A stretch of 64,000 nt of DNA from Vibrio scophthalmi LMG 19158 (GCF_000222585.1 NZ_AFWE01000223.1:1-64000); one strand, 5' to 3'. Numbered from the stretch's first letter, positions 44,945 to 53,449 are shown. Notes: generated by a model from the sequence alone, not told the origin. A program made the numbers and translations.

Positions 44945-45853
44945 ATGATGCTTAAACGTTTACCTATGCTGTTGTTCATTTCTGTATGTTTAATTTGGGG
45001 AACGACTTGGCTTGCGATGGAAGTCGCAGTGAAAACCATTCCGCCAATATTCGCGACTGGGCTTCGTTTTGTAATTGCCGCACCATTATTGATCCTGTTA
45101 GCCAAATGGTTTAACCAGCCATTATTGTTCCCTAAAGAAAAAAGGGCCTGGATGCCGGTTGTGGCGATTTTTTATTTCGCGGTGCCGTTTACCTTGATGA
45201 TTTTTGGCGAGCAGTATATCTCTTCAGGATTAGCATCAATTATCTTCGCCAATATGCCGATTGCCGTGATGATCACATCTGGTCTATTTCTTGGTCTCAG
45301 GCTGCGTAAAGTACAAATCATGGGGTTGTTGATTGCAGTGAGTAGCCTCATCTTAATTTTGATCAATGAGATGAGTTTAGGTGGCAGTGATTATTTGCTG
45401 GGCTTTTTGGCCTTAGGTGGTGCTGTGGCCGCTCATGCGGTGATGTATGTGTTGGTTGAGAAATACTGCAAAGGGATTGCCGTGCTGACTTACAATGCTT
45501 TACCGAGTTTTGTCGCATCCATCTGTCTCTTTGCGACGTCATTGGTTGTAGAACAACCGGATATTACGGCGTTTTCTTCAGACTCTTTGGCAGCTGTGCT
45601 CTATCTTGGCTTGTTTGCAAGTGTCGGCGGGATTGTCGCTTATTTCAAATTGGGGCAAGTTTCGACCCCTTTTACCGCGTCAATTTGTTTCCTCTTTTTC
45701 CCTTTGATTGCATTGAGTTTATCGACTTGGTTTGCGGGTAACGCCATTTCAATGTTCTCTATGGCGCTGATGTTGCCTCTACTCGGTGGTATTTTTGTCA
45801 CCAAAGTTGAGCCATCATCGTGGAAAAGTGGAATGTGGTGCGGCATACATTGA
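44945..45853 (+). CDS. DMT-superfamily EamA transporter
   Basis: This 302-residue inner-membrane protein has ten hydrophobic segments in two EamA repeats. MLLFISVCLIWGTTWLAMEVAVK is the first helix (about 8-30, given in part), and SGLASIIFANMPI is the late first-repeat motif. It is similar in type to RhaT/YdcZ-like exporters; the substrate is unknown. The frame reaches back to 44897, but ATG 44945 has AGGGGAACG in front, and the homologous starts lie here. It converges on the AraC gene at 45957. Confidence 0.85.
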   Translation: MMLKRLPMLLFISVCLIWGTTWLAMEVAVKTIPPIFATGLRFVIAAPLLILLAKWFNQPLLFPKEKRAWMPVVAIFYFAVPFTLMIFGEQYISSGLASIIFANMPIAVMITSGLFLGLRLRKVQIMGLLIAVSSLILILINEMSLGGSDYLLGFLALGGAVAAHAVMYVLVEKYCKGIAVLTYNALPSFVASICLFATSLVVEQPDITAFSSDSLAAVLYLGLFASVGGIVAYFKLGQVSTPFTASICFLFFPLIALSLSTWFAGNAISMFSMALMLPLLGGIFVTKVEPSSWKSGMWCGIH

Positions 45854-45884
45854 TTCGCACCACGCATTGATAGAGGGATAATTG

Positions 45885-45920
45885 AAATCGCAAGACGCTT
45901 AACACGTCTTGCGATTTTAT
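45885..45920. terminator. Bidirectional terminator
   Basis: AAATCGCAAGACG (45885-45897) and CGTCTTGCGATTT (45905-45917) form a perfect 13-bp stem between convergent genes. Confidence 0.85.
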
Positions 45921-45956
45921 TGTCATTGCCACGATCATTACGATAAGTGGGGGAAA

Positions 45957-46826
45957 CTAGTTTTGTCTCAAGCCCATGCGGCACAGCTGACGAAAGTCTT
46001 TTGGACTCACATCGGTATGACGTTTGAAAAATTTGGTCATATTGGTGGCTTCGTTAAATCCCAGTTGCTCGGCGATATCTGCGATGGAATATTGACTAAA
46101 GGCCAGTTGACGTTTGGCTTCAATTAACACACGTTCGTCCAGCAGTTCCTTCGCACTTATTCCGGCATTATCCTTAGCCAATTTATCAAGTTGTTTGACG
46201 CTTTTCCCCATCGCAAGGGCAATCTCAGCCACGGAAGGGCGTTGACGAAAGTGCTCATCGATATAGTGTTTTAATCGGTAGAAATCACTCGCACCCAGCT
46301 GCACCTGTTTGGCATTAGCCTTATAGATAGGCACGATGGTTTTTAGCAATACGCTACGTAGTAAGCTGCGGATGATTTCTGCGCGAAATTCAGAATCAGA
46401 ATAAAACTCCTGCACCATGACTCGAAACAAAGCGTCAATATCATCGGTGATATTGTGGATGCAATTGACCTGTACTAAAGCTGCAATGATCGAATCAAAA
46501 TAAGGGTCATGGCCGCTTTCAGCTAAAAAGGTACAATTAAACGGCATCACAAAGCCATCGACTGTACGATTTTTGGCAAAGGCATGGATCTGGTTTTTGC
46601 CTAATGTCAGTAATGTGCCTGCTCGTACTTGATGAAATTGATGGTCGATATAGTGCTGACCTTCGCCTTCGGTAATGTAGATTAGAGCACTAAAATTGAG
46701 TCGATGATGACGTGATACCTCTTCAATGCCGCGTTCAGCATAAAGCTGTGAGATACGAAAAAGATAAGGGTTGGTTAAATCAGACTCGGAGCGCATGCGC
46801 TCAAGTGGAATACATTTACTGTTCAT
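45957..46826 (-). CDS. AraC-family regulator with cupin domain
   Basis: This 289-residue regulator has an N-terminal cupin-type AraC-binding domain (about 25-100; HHRLNFSALIYITEGEGQHYIDH region with the Gly-rich turn) and a C-terminal double helix-turn-helix (about 185-285; IALAMGKSVKQLDKLAK and IADIAEQLGFNEATNMTKFFK, the latter with the GFxEATNMTKFFK HTH signature). It is downstream of rdh module 2 but separated by a terminator, so it is transcribed on its own. Its target is unknown; the convergent DMT transporter or the rdh module are candidates. Confidence 0.85.
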   Translation of the reverse strand: MNSKCIPLERMRSESDLTNPYLFRISQLYAERGIEEVSRHHRLNFSALIYITEGEGQHYIDHQFHQVRAGTLLTLGKNQIHAFAKNRTVDGFVMPFNCTFLAESGHDPYFDSIIAALVQVNCIHNITDDIDALFRVMVQEFYSDSEFRAEIIRSLLRSVLLKTIVPIYKANAKQVQLGASDFYRLKHYIDEHFRQRPSVAEIALAMGKSVKQLDKLAKDNAGISAKELLDERVLIEAKRQLAFSQYSIADIAEQLGFNEATNMTKFFKRHTDVSPKDFRQLCRMGLRQN

Positions 46827-46834
46827 AGTTAGCG

Positions 46835-46863
46835 AAAAAGGAGCTTACACAAGGTGAAGCTCC
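46835..46863 (-). terminator. Terminator of rdh module 2
   Basis: GGAGCTT (46840-46846) pairs with AAGCTCC (46857-46863) around 10 bases. On the minus strand the stem is followed by a T-run, so it ends the operon 51412-46917 before the AraC gene. Confidence 0.65.
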
Positions 46864-46916
46864 AATCTTATTATTACGTTTATTTTGTTTATCGCATGGC
46901 TAGCCAATCAATATGG

Positions 46917-47135
46917 CTAATAGCTTTCTTGCGCCATATCTTCGGCCATCTGCTGATAATCGATTTTGGCCTTACTCTCTACTACTACAGGTGCTTTTTC
47001 TGCCTGCTTGGTCACAGTATGCAGTAATTGCTGAGTCGTTTGCTCATTACTCAAACTGATGAAGCTAGTCGAAAGTTGCAAAATAATCACCACTGAAGCC
47101 AAACAGTAAAATGCCATAGAGATATGTTGTCTCAT
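46917..47135 (-). CDS. Small one-helix membrane protein following rdhC2
   Basis: This 72-residue protein has an N-terminal hydrophobic helix (about 5-28), then an acidic and Gln/Ala-rich tail that should be periplasmic. AGAAGGAATAAC in front gives a strong ribosome-binding site, 2 bases after the rdhC2 stop. It has the position of the small protein in module 1, but its charge and order are different, so it is a functional analogue at most, not clearly a homologue. I do not recognise a family. Confidence 0.7.
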   Translation of the reverse strand: MRQHISMAFYCLASVVIILQLSTSFISLSNEQTTQQLLHTVTKQAEKAPVVVESKAKIDYQQMAEDMAQESY

Positions 47136-47137
47136 TG

Positions 47138-48385
47138 TTATTCCTTCTCTTGTTTAGCGGTTTCGTTTTTAGCCCCAACTCTTTGCTTTCTTGGCGCGGT
47201 TTGACGAGCTTTCTTACCTTTTTGGTTACGTACTTGCTTGAACCAGTTTTTGTTAAAGACCAAGAAATCAGTCATGGCGTTGATCGGGCAAAGACTTTGG
47301 CACCAAGGGCGACGAACGACCAAAGACGTTAAAATGATCATCACCGTCAATACAAATAGATACATGCCACCAATCATGCCAAAGGCAATACCAAATGGTT
47401 CGTAAACGAAAGCCGCTGGACTGCGGAAATATGCCCCGAGACATAACGTGATCAGCAGCAATGCACGTGGAAACCAAATAAAGAACTGGTGACGTACTGG
47501 TGATGACTTCGCATTCCCCACTTTGGCTAGGCATTGTTGTACGGCGCCAAATGGACATAGGCTTTGGCAGTAGACATTACGGTTGTAGTAGAAGATGTAG
47601 ATAATGCTAAGTGCCAACAAAATAAACGGCGTGTAGTTGGCGACCCCAGAGATCCACGAACCATAAATCAAGCCACCCATGGTTGAAGCCGAGTAAAGTG
47701 ATGCGGAGTGAAAGCCAAACAGTAGAGTGGATGCAGCTAATAAGGCAACATTCATTTTTACCTTATGCTCTGAGCGTGTACGGTTTACCCACACGGCAAT
47801 CGCAAAGAAGATCAGAGCCGCGGCATCTAACCACTTAAAATAGCTCCATGGCGAAGCTTGTTCAGATAAGCGGTAACCAAACATGGCTTGGCGGACGGGA
47901 TCGGCTGCTTGATCGAGTGCTTGTGTATAAGCATCAGACGTCAAGGTTGCACCGGTAATCGCATCAACATTAAGCGAGGTTTTGATGTTTTTTCCCAATA
48001 GCGCTTCGGGTAGTTTTTCTTCCACCACTTTATCAAAGTAGGACGAGGTTTCCTTTGATGAGATCAGGGAGATGGTTTCAACGGCACCTGAAGCGGTAAA
48101 TACGGTACCAATCGTCAGTTCGCCACCATAACCGATGCCAGAGCCAAAGCTGATCCATTTGGCATTATCTTCACCTTCTTCGCCAACTAGCTTGTATAGA
48201 TTCGGCGAGATTTCAATCCGTTGATCTTGCGATGAAGTAATGTGTTCAAAAAATTGCGTTTGAGAGTTATTCGGACGTAAACCGCCTAAATACCAAGCAA
48301 CAATCAGCAGTAAGATCGATAAGACGCTGAGGATCTTCTCGATGTTTTTATTTCGATTTGGAGTTTTTGGTTTTTTTATTGCCAT
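47138..48385 (-). CDS. rdhC: NosR/RdhC-like membrane flavoprotein, module 2
   Basis: This 415-residue inner-membrane protein has an N-terminal helix (about 20-36), a periplasmic FMN-binding domain with the motif TGAT (144-147; FMN on Thr147), further helices, and two CxxxCP motifs (C273/C277 as YCQSLCPFG and C362/C366 as WCQSLCPIN), ending in a basic tail. It is clearly a paralogue of rdhC1: both keep LYC.SLCPF, YEPF and WC..LCP. The frame also permits an ATG at 48436, but neither start has a normally spaced ribosome-binding site; AAGGAG lies at 48431-48426, separated from the 48385 ATG by a hairpin. Electron transfer from quinol to RdhA2 is the expected role. Confidence 0.8.
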   Translation of the reverse strand: MAIKKPKTPNRNKNIEKILSVLSILLLIVAWYLGGLRPNNSQTQFFEHITSSQDQRIEISPNLYKLVGEEGEDNAKWISFGSGIGYGGELTIGTVFTASGAVETISLISSKETSSYFDKVVEEKLPEALLGKNIKTSLNVDAITGATLTSDAYTQALDQAADPVRQAMFGYRLSEQASPWSYFKWLDAAALIFFAIAVWVNRTRSEHKVKMNVALLAASTLLFGFHSASLYSASTMGGLIYGSWISGVANYTPFILLALSIIYIFYYNRNVYCQSLCPFGAVQQCLAKVGNAKSSPVRHQFFIWFPRALLLITLCLGAYFRSPAAFVYEPFGIAFGMIGGMYLFVLTVMIILTSLVVRRPWCQSLCPINAMTDFLVFNKNWFKQVRNQKGKKARQTAPRKQRVGAKNETAKQEKE

Positions 48386-48396
48386 ACAGAAATAGA

Positions 48397-48431
48397 CAAG
48401 CCACAAAATTTGACTCTGTGGCTTGCTCCTT
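48397..48431 (-). promoter_or_regulatory. Hairpin between Shine-Dalgarno and start of rdhC2
   Basis: CAAGCCACA and TGTGGCTTG (48397-48405 and 48417-48425) form a 9-bp stem. AAGGAG (48431-48426) abuts one end, and the ATG at 48385 is 11 bases past the other. If folded, the stem would bring the ribosome site to a workable distance. Confidence 0.4.
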
Positions 48432-48460
48432 AACATTGTACTAAATCATGATGGGTGAGA

Positions 48461-48772
48461 TCAGTGTGCGGTTTTCGGTTTTAGAGCAATCAACACACGC
48501 AATAGAATTGCGCCGCCAATGATAAGCCCAGTACCTGCAAAGCCAAGGAAGTACCAGCCTGCGAAACCTTCGTTTTCACCCAGTAGAGTGAATGCTCCCG
48601 CGACAGTCAGGACGATAGAAGCCCACCAACCGCCAACGAGTGCCCATTTCCACCAGTTCATACCGAGCTTAAATTGCTTCGCCCATTGATTTGCACCAGC
48701 AAACACTAAGACTTGTAGTGCACCAAACGCCATCCAAAATAGTGGATCAAGTACCGTTGATTGTGGAAACAT
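48461..48772 (-). CDS. Small membrane protein, candidate anchor (RdhB-like), module 2
   Basis: This 103-residue protein has three hydrophobic helices and many Trp residues, e.g. MNWWKWALVGGWWASIVL. The ATG at 48772 overlaps the rdhA2 stop as TAATG. Size, composition and place match the module 1 anchor, which has WYLMGML and WICIGWSW segments. The longer frame from 48805 lies inside rdhA2 and was rejected. Confidence 0.68.
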   Translation of the reverse strand: MFPQSTVLDPLFWMAFGALQVLVFAGANQWAKQFKLGMNWWKWALVGGWWASIVLTVAGAFTLLGENEGFAGWYFLGFAGTGLIIGGAILLRVLIALKPKTAH

Positions 48773-50286
48773 TAGAAGCCCTCCCAGCTGCCGTCGTATT
48801 CCCAAGTTTTCTCAACCTTGAGGTAGTTCTCGCTGCGCATCCATTCTGGTGGTTGGTGGTAACCAGCAAAGCGGCCGCCATTCCAATCACCGTGGTACGC
48901 TTCGGCCTCTGGGTAGTAGAAGAAGTTGTGTTGCATCGCCAATAGTGTTTTACGTGTAATACCGGTTGGATCGCGCGGGTCAGTTTCCTTCACCAAGGCG
49001 TGAATCCAGTTGTTCTTACGAGTGTAAGGACACACAGCAATACATACGCGACAACCCATTGCGGTTTCGGTTGGGCCTTGACGCCACATTGTCCAGCAAC
49101 TGTCTTGGTTGAAGTCAAACTTGCGGTAGCCACGGACAATGGCATCCGGTTTATCGGCCTTACTGATTGAACCGCTTGGGCAAGAGTCAGCACAGATCTT
49201 ACACTCTTCACAGAAGTGCTTAACCTTCGTATCGATTGGCTTATCGGCCTCAAGATCCAGTTCAGTGATGACCGCCGCAAGACGGATGTTTGGCCCTAGC
49301 TCCGGCGTTAATAGAATACCGTTACGTGCCGCTTCACCCATACCTGCTTGGATAGCCAGTGGTGGCACAACGATTTCATAGTCAGAACCTGGCCACTGTG
49401 GACGCGCCGCGTAACCCAGTTCACCAAGGAATGCCGCCATCAACCCCGAGGCATTCTTCGCACGGAAGTAACCGTCGTAAGAGGTTGAGTAACCGATCGC
49501 TGCGTACATAGGATCCCAGTTCATTGGGGTACCAAAGATGATCACGTTCTTCCAGTGTTTTGGTACTGATTCGTCCCAATCAGGCATACCACGCATGGTA
49601 TTTTTGAACATGAAGTTAGGATCCATTTTGGTGATGCCAACAATGCTCATACCAAATTTGAATGCCATCTTTTTAATCAGTTCAGACGCGTGTTTTGGTG
49701 ATTTAAACTCTTGCTTAGTGCGCTTAACCCACTGGAAATCCACTTCGTCAGGGTGACCATCAGGCTTCGGAGGGAAGTTACTCATGTTGCCGCGCATGTA
49801 AGCCGCAGAGTAGGCCCAACCAAGTGCAAAGCGTGAGCGGTGTTGTTCAAAGTTCTGCGTGTGTTCAGCTTTCTCTTCAAACGATTGACGCATGTCGGCC
49901 CAACGCTCTGGGTAGCGTGAGTAGTATTCACGTACTCTTTCATTTGGGATTTCACGCCAATCAGCAGTAGGAACCCAGCCGTTTTTCATCTCTGCACCCA
50001 ACACGCGAGTGCGGTGGAATAAGAAATCGCTCCATTCAGGGCGTGTCAACTCACCCGCAACTTCCATCGTAGGTGCAACATCGACACGGAACGGTTCACG
50101 ATCAAAGTACATATCGTGGCCTGATTCGGTACGACCCCAGCCGACGTTTGCATCAGGATCACGACCCAATACAAAGCCAGCGCCGGCCGCTGCACCAATT
50201 GTCGCTGTTGCGGCAGCTGCGCCACCTAGCTTCAAAAAGTCGCGGCGAGAGGTGTCTGCAACACCTGATTCAACTTGCTCTTTCAC
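48772..50286 (-). CDS. rdhA: Reductive dehalogenase catalytic subunit RdhA, module 2
   Basis: This 504-residue protein has a Tat signal with TSRRDFLKLGG followed by an Ala/Gly-rich stretch. It has the RdhA catalytic region (AGMGEAARNGILLTPELG, then IRLAAVITELDLEADKPI) and two ferredoxin clusters: C359, C362, C365, C369 (CEECKICADSCP) and C397, C412, C415, C419 (CRVCIAVCP). The C-terminal half has extra Trp/Tyr-rich sequence absent from module 1. The start was set at a GTG (50286) with GGAG five bases upstream; an ATG at 50325 would add 13 residues but has no ribosome site and overlaps the TPR gene. Paralogue of rdhA1 with low overall identity. Confidence 0.87.
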   Translation of the reverse strand: MKEQVESGVADTSRRDFLKLGGAAAATATIGAAAGAGFVLGRDPDANVGWGRTESGHDMYFDREPFRVDVAPTMEVAGELTRPEWSDFLFHRTRVLGAEMKNGWVPTADWREIPNERVREYYSRYPERWADMRQSFEEKAEHTQNFEQHRSRFALGWAYSAAYMRGNMSNFPPKPDGHPDEVDFQWVKRTKQEFKSPKHASELIKKMAFKFGMSIVGITKMDPNFMFKNTMRGMPDWDESVPKHWKNVIIFGTPMNWDPMYAAIGYSTSYDGYFRAKNASGLMAAFLGELGYAARPQWPGSDYEIVVPPLAIQAGMGEAARNGILLTPELGPNIRLAAVITELDLEADKPIDTKVKHFCEECKICADSCPSGSISKADKPDAIVRGYRKFDFNQDSCWTMWRQGPTETAMGCRVCIAVCPYTRKNNWIHALVKETDPRDPTGITRKTLLAMQHNFFYYPEAEAYHGDWNGGRFAGYHQPPEWMRSENYLKVEKTWEYDGSWEGF

Positions 50287-50305
50287 ATTAACTCCAGACT
50301 TATAA

Positions 50306-51412
50306 TTATATTTCGACCACATCAAGGCTCAGCGCTTTGTTAATAGTATTGAGCTGATCTCGATAGGTAATTTTGTAGTGTGCTGCCAGCTTATTAAGCT
50401 CAACCATCACCAATTGAGCATCGGCCCATTTTTCAGTGTGGAAGTAGCACAGGAAGAGGTGTTCTAAGCACCATTCGTCATGTGGTTCAAAGATCAGTAA
50501 TTGACGAATATCTTGTTCAAGTTCGACATAAAGACGTAAGTCCGCTTTAACGCGAGCACGAATGCTGACCACGTCGTAGCTTTCCGGCTTCAATAGCAGA
50601 TAGTGATCCAGCGCTTCGAGTGCTTCTTCTAAGCGACCATTTTGGTGTGCGGTGATCCCGGCCAAGCGCACCAGTTCAATCGAAGAAATATCGTTGTTTA
50701 GTGCGGTTGTGATCCACTGATCCGCTTTGTCATTTTGACCAAGGGCAAGGTATGAGCTAACGGCTGTGATGTAAGTAGAGACTAACGATTGATCACAAGC
50801 AAAAGCTTGCTCGGCATACTTGGCTGCCAGCTCAAATTTACTGTCTTGATAATGCAGGCCAGCCAAATTTTGGTAGCCGCCGACAAAGTTTTCATCAATT
50901 TCAATACTGCGTTGAAACTGCTCTGCGGCCAAATCACTGTTACCTTGGTAAAGATGATTAAAACCCAGGTGGCAATGAACCATTGGCTTGTTTTCATTTA
51001 GTGCGATGGACTCTTGCAACATCGCTTTTGCCATCTCGTAATCACCTAACTGTTGGTAAACAAGGCCACATCTGCTTTTGAATTCATGTTCAGGGAGTAG
51101 CGACTTGTAAAGGTTGGTGACGATCATGGCGAGCTGACACATTTGTGCTGCCATTAAAGTTTCAAACAGAAATTGCAGTTGGGCTTCGGTAATGGAAAGC
51201 GGTTCAAATAGCTCACTCATTACCAGAGTGAAACTTTCATGCTCTAACCAATCAAGTTGGTTTTTATCTTGCTCACGGCCTGCTTGGGCAAATTGGGCAC
51301 TTAAAAACATCAAACGATCATTGAGCTTTGGCTCAACGTCTTGTTGTGATGGTAGTAAAGGGAGTTGGCTTTGTAGATATTGATAGAGTTCTAGCCATTT
51401 AGTGCTGATCAT
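50306..51412 (-). CDS. TPR-repeat protein at the head of rdh module 2
   Basis: This 368-residue soluble protein has no signal peptide and is built of tetratricopeptide repeats from about residue 100 to 330 (for example CHLGFNHLYQGNSDLAAEQFQRSI, described in part as LGFNHLYQGN and AAEQFQRSI). Its stop is 19 bases before the rdhA2 GTG, so the two are co-transcribed. TPR proteins scaffold protein complexes; a role in maturation or Tat delivery of RdhA2 is a reasonable inference, as no RdhT-type trigger-factor chaperone is present in either module. Confidence 0.8.
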   Translation of the reverse strand: MISTKWLELYQYLQSQLPLLPSQQDVEPKLNDRLMFLSAQFAQAGREQDKNQLDWLEHESFTLVMSELFEPLSITEAQLQFLFETLMAAQMCQLAMIVTNLYKSLLPEHEFKSRCGLVYQQLGDYEMAKAMLQESIALNENKPMVHCHLGFNHLYQGNSDLAAEQFQRSIEIDENFVGGYQNLAGLHYQDSKFELAAKYAEQAFACDQSLVSTYITAVSSYLALGQNDKADQWITTALNNDISSIELVRLAGITAHQNGRLEEALEALDHYLLLKPESYDVVSIRARVKADLRLYVELEQDIRQLLIFEPHDEWCLEHLFLCYFHTEKWADAQLVMVELNKLAAHYKITYRDQLNTINKALSLDVVEI

Positions 51413-51713
51413 GCAAAACGTCCTACTTAAATTTCAGCGCTAATATTGAGTATTCTGTTAATGGGCAAAAGGTCGTTTTTAACCCTAAAGTGGTAGTTTT
51501 CTTCCCTTTGCTCGCAAACATGATTTTGATCAAGTCTGTCTGAGTAGTGAGTTCTGTCTGCATGGACACAAATATTTAATGTTGAATAGTAGTTAGCCTC
51601 CTCCTCAAATAGTTGAATCAAGTGCATTTGCAATGCTCTAGTGCAACTAGGTTCATTTGGTTGCTTGAGTATAAATGCAGATAATGTATGCTACTACCAA
51701 TATCTTGTAATAC
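51413..51713. other. Divergent region between rdh module 2 and dgo cluster
   Basis: About 300 bases. A minus-strand frame (51427-51633) exists but lacks a good ribosome site and looks like chance. Contents: CTAGT-GCA-ACTAG (51638-51650), the plus-strand promoter and a FadR-type site listed separately, and TTGATCAA near 51526, which lacks the FNR spacer. Confidence 0.4.
51657..51685 (+). promoter_or_regulatory. Sigma-70 promoter of the dgo cluster
   Basis: TTGGTT (51657-51662), a 17-base spacer and GATAAT (51680-51685). It sits 29 bases before the regulator ATG. Confidence 0.5.
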
Positions 51714-51715
51714 AT
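51705..51715. promoter_or_regulatory. FadR-type GntR operator-like site
   Basis: TTGTAATACAT matches the FCD/FadR box TNGTNNNACNA at all but the last position and overlaps the regulator's start codon; it suggests autoregulation. Confidence 0.4.
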
Positions 51716-52448
51716 GATTGGAAAAATGAAAACAACACCAGTATCTAAAGCACTAACTGAAGAAATCGCTTATTTGATTGTCTCTGGCCATTATGGTTCT
51801 GATGAGCAAATACCAGGTGAGAACGAGATTGCACGCCATTTCGATAAATCAAGAACCTCTGTCCGCTCTGCTCTACAGAGTCTTGCGTCGAAGGGGATGA
51901 TTATTATTCAAGCTAAAAAACGCTCGACTATTGCACCAGTAGAACAATGGAACTGGTTAGATAGTGATGTTCTTCGGTGGACCTCTCAAGTCAAAAGTAG
52001 TGACAAAGTTTTACGTCACCTAATCGCAACACGTCTAATTTTTGAGCCAAATATTGCCGGTTTAGCCGCACTGAACGCTACAGGTAAAGACTTAGCTGAT
52101 ATTGAAGCTGGCTATGAGATTATGCGTGATGCAAAAGCAGAGATGAATCGAGAAAAATTTAATCAAGGTGATATTCAGTTCCATAATGCAATTATCCATG
52201 CATCTCATAATCCATTTTTATTAGCATTAGGCAATATGCTAGCGGCCACTATGGAGCTCTCTTTTGCTAATACACTAGAAGATGATGTCAGTTTAAGCGG
52301 TCCAGCATTGCAAGAGCATTGGGAAGTACTTGATGCGATCCGTATGCGTGATGCTATTAGTGCCCGCAGTCGCATGCGAGATATGGTTTTGGCATCGATG
52401 CGAAAAGTGTTACCAGAAGACCCAGATTTTGTTTCTTTAATTCGTTAG
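51714..52448 (+). CDS. GntR-family (FadR subfamily) regulator, DgoR-like
   Basis: This 244-residue regulator has an N-terminal winged helix (about 8-75; the helix EIARHFDKSRTSVRSALQSL) and a C-terminal FCD ligand-binding domain. FCD metal-ligand type residues lie in the C-terminal half, e.g. FHNAIIHASHN and the final EHWEVLDAI. DgoR, which represses D-galactonate genes in E. coli, is this type. It lies directly upstream of dgoK on the same strand. A second ATG four codons in (51726) has GGAAAA before it and may be the real start. Confidence 0.85.
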   Translation: MIGKMKTTPVSKALTEEIAYLIVSGHYGSDEQIPGENEIARHFDKSRTSVRSALQSLASKGMIIIQAKKRSTIAPVEQWNWLDSDVLRWTSQVKSSDKVLRHLIATRLIFEPNIAGLAALNATGKDLADIEAGYEIMRDAKAEMNREKFNQGDIQFHNAIIHASHNPFLLALGNMLAATMELSFANTLEDDVSLSGPALQEHWEVLDAIRMRDAISARSRMRDMVLASMRKVLPEDPDFVSLIR

Positions 52449-52525
52449 AAGATTTTTGGTGCTGATCACACACCAAGGTTAAAAAAGCATCTATCATGCT
52501 TGTCATACAAGATAGGAATATATGT

Positions 52526-53449
52526 ATGACAAAAAAATCACTTATACCAAGTTGGATTGCTGTTGATTGGGGAACGTCGAATTTTCGAGCGTTCCTGATG
52601 ACTGAAGATGGACTAGTTATCGATAAAATCACGGCATCATGTGGATTGTTAGCTGTACCTGATGGCCTGTTTTCAGAGACATTTCGACAACTTACATCTC
52701 CTTGGGCAGGCAAGATTGAGTCACTACCAGTGTTGTTGGGAGGGATGGTCGGTTCTCAGCAAGGATGGTGTGATGTTCCCTATGCCTCGTTACCTGTTTC
52801 TATTCATGATTTAAGTGAGAACTTGGTGGACGTTGAGTTACCTTGGGGTCAAAAAGGATGGATAGTTCCAGGTGCGGCGGGCGACAATCAATTTGAATTT
52901 CATGATGTAATGCGTGGTGAAGAAATTCAATTAATGGGCTTAGCACATCAGTTAGGGCAAAACAATGTAATCGCAATTTTACCAGGCACGCATAGCAAGC
53001 ATGCTCGGATAAAACAGCAGTCATTGATTAGTTTTCAAACGTATATGACTGGTGAGCTATTTTCAATTCTTAAACAGCATTCAATTTTAGGGCGGCAATT
53101 GCCTGAGCAGCATCATAGTAAAAATGCTTTTCTAAAGGGTGTTGATGCTGGGCGCAAAGGTTTATTGAGTGCGGTCATATTTTCTGCCCGTACCGAAAGA
53201 TTATTTAATCACATATCCTCATCCAATATAGAGAGCTACCTATCTGGAATATTAATTGGTGCGGAATTATCAGCCATATCAACTGATGACTTGGTATATA
53301 TCGTTGGTGATGAAAAGCTGTGCACTCTTTATCAAACGGCCTTGGTTCATATTGGTTTAAAAAGCAAAATCCTTTCGGGCGATGACTGTTTTTTATCTGG
53401 CCTAACGACTATCTATCAAAAAAATGAAGGAATGCGTAATGTTGCCTGA
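52526..53449 (+). CDS. dgoK: 2-dehydro-3-deoxygalactonokinase DgoK
   Basis: This 307-residue kinase phosphorylates 2-keto-3-deoxy-D-galactonate with ATP. It opens with the sugar-kinase phosphate loop AVDWGTSNFRAFLM and has HDVMRGEEIQLMG, LPGTHSKHARI and TYMTGELFSIL, as in E. coli DgoK (292 residues). The open frame extends to 52496, but ATG 52526 has AGGAATATATGT in front and a better N-terminus. Its end overlaps dgoA by 11 bases. The product goes to DgoA. Confidence 0.92.
   Translation: MTKKSLIPSWIAVDWGTSNFRAFLMTEDGLVIDKITASCGLLAVPDGLFSETFRQLTSPWAGKIESLPVLLGGMVGSQQGWCDVPYASLPVSIHDLSENLVDVELPWGQKGWIVPGAAGDNQFEFHDVMRGEEIQLMGLAHQLGQNNVIAILPGTHSKHARIKQQSLISFQTYMTGELFSILKQHSILGRQLPEQHHSKNAFLKGVDAGRKGLLSAVIFSARTERLFNHISSSNIESYLSGILIGAELSAISTDDLVYIVGDEKLCTLYQTALVHIGLKSKILSGDDCFLSGLTTIYQKNEGMRNVA

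Noticed and set aside
51520-51535. FNR-like TTGATCAA before rdh module 2
   Set aside because: The FNR site needs a four-base spacer between TTGAT and ATCAA; here the halves are fused, so anaerobic control is not supported by this site.
51427-51633. 68-codon minus-strand frame just before the TPR gene
   Set aside because: Position would suit a co-transcribed gene, but there is no good ribosome site and the product has no recognisable pattern; it overlaps the dgo control region.
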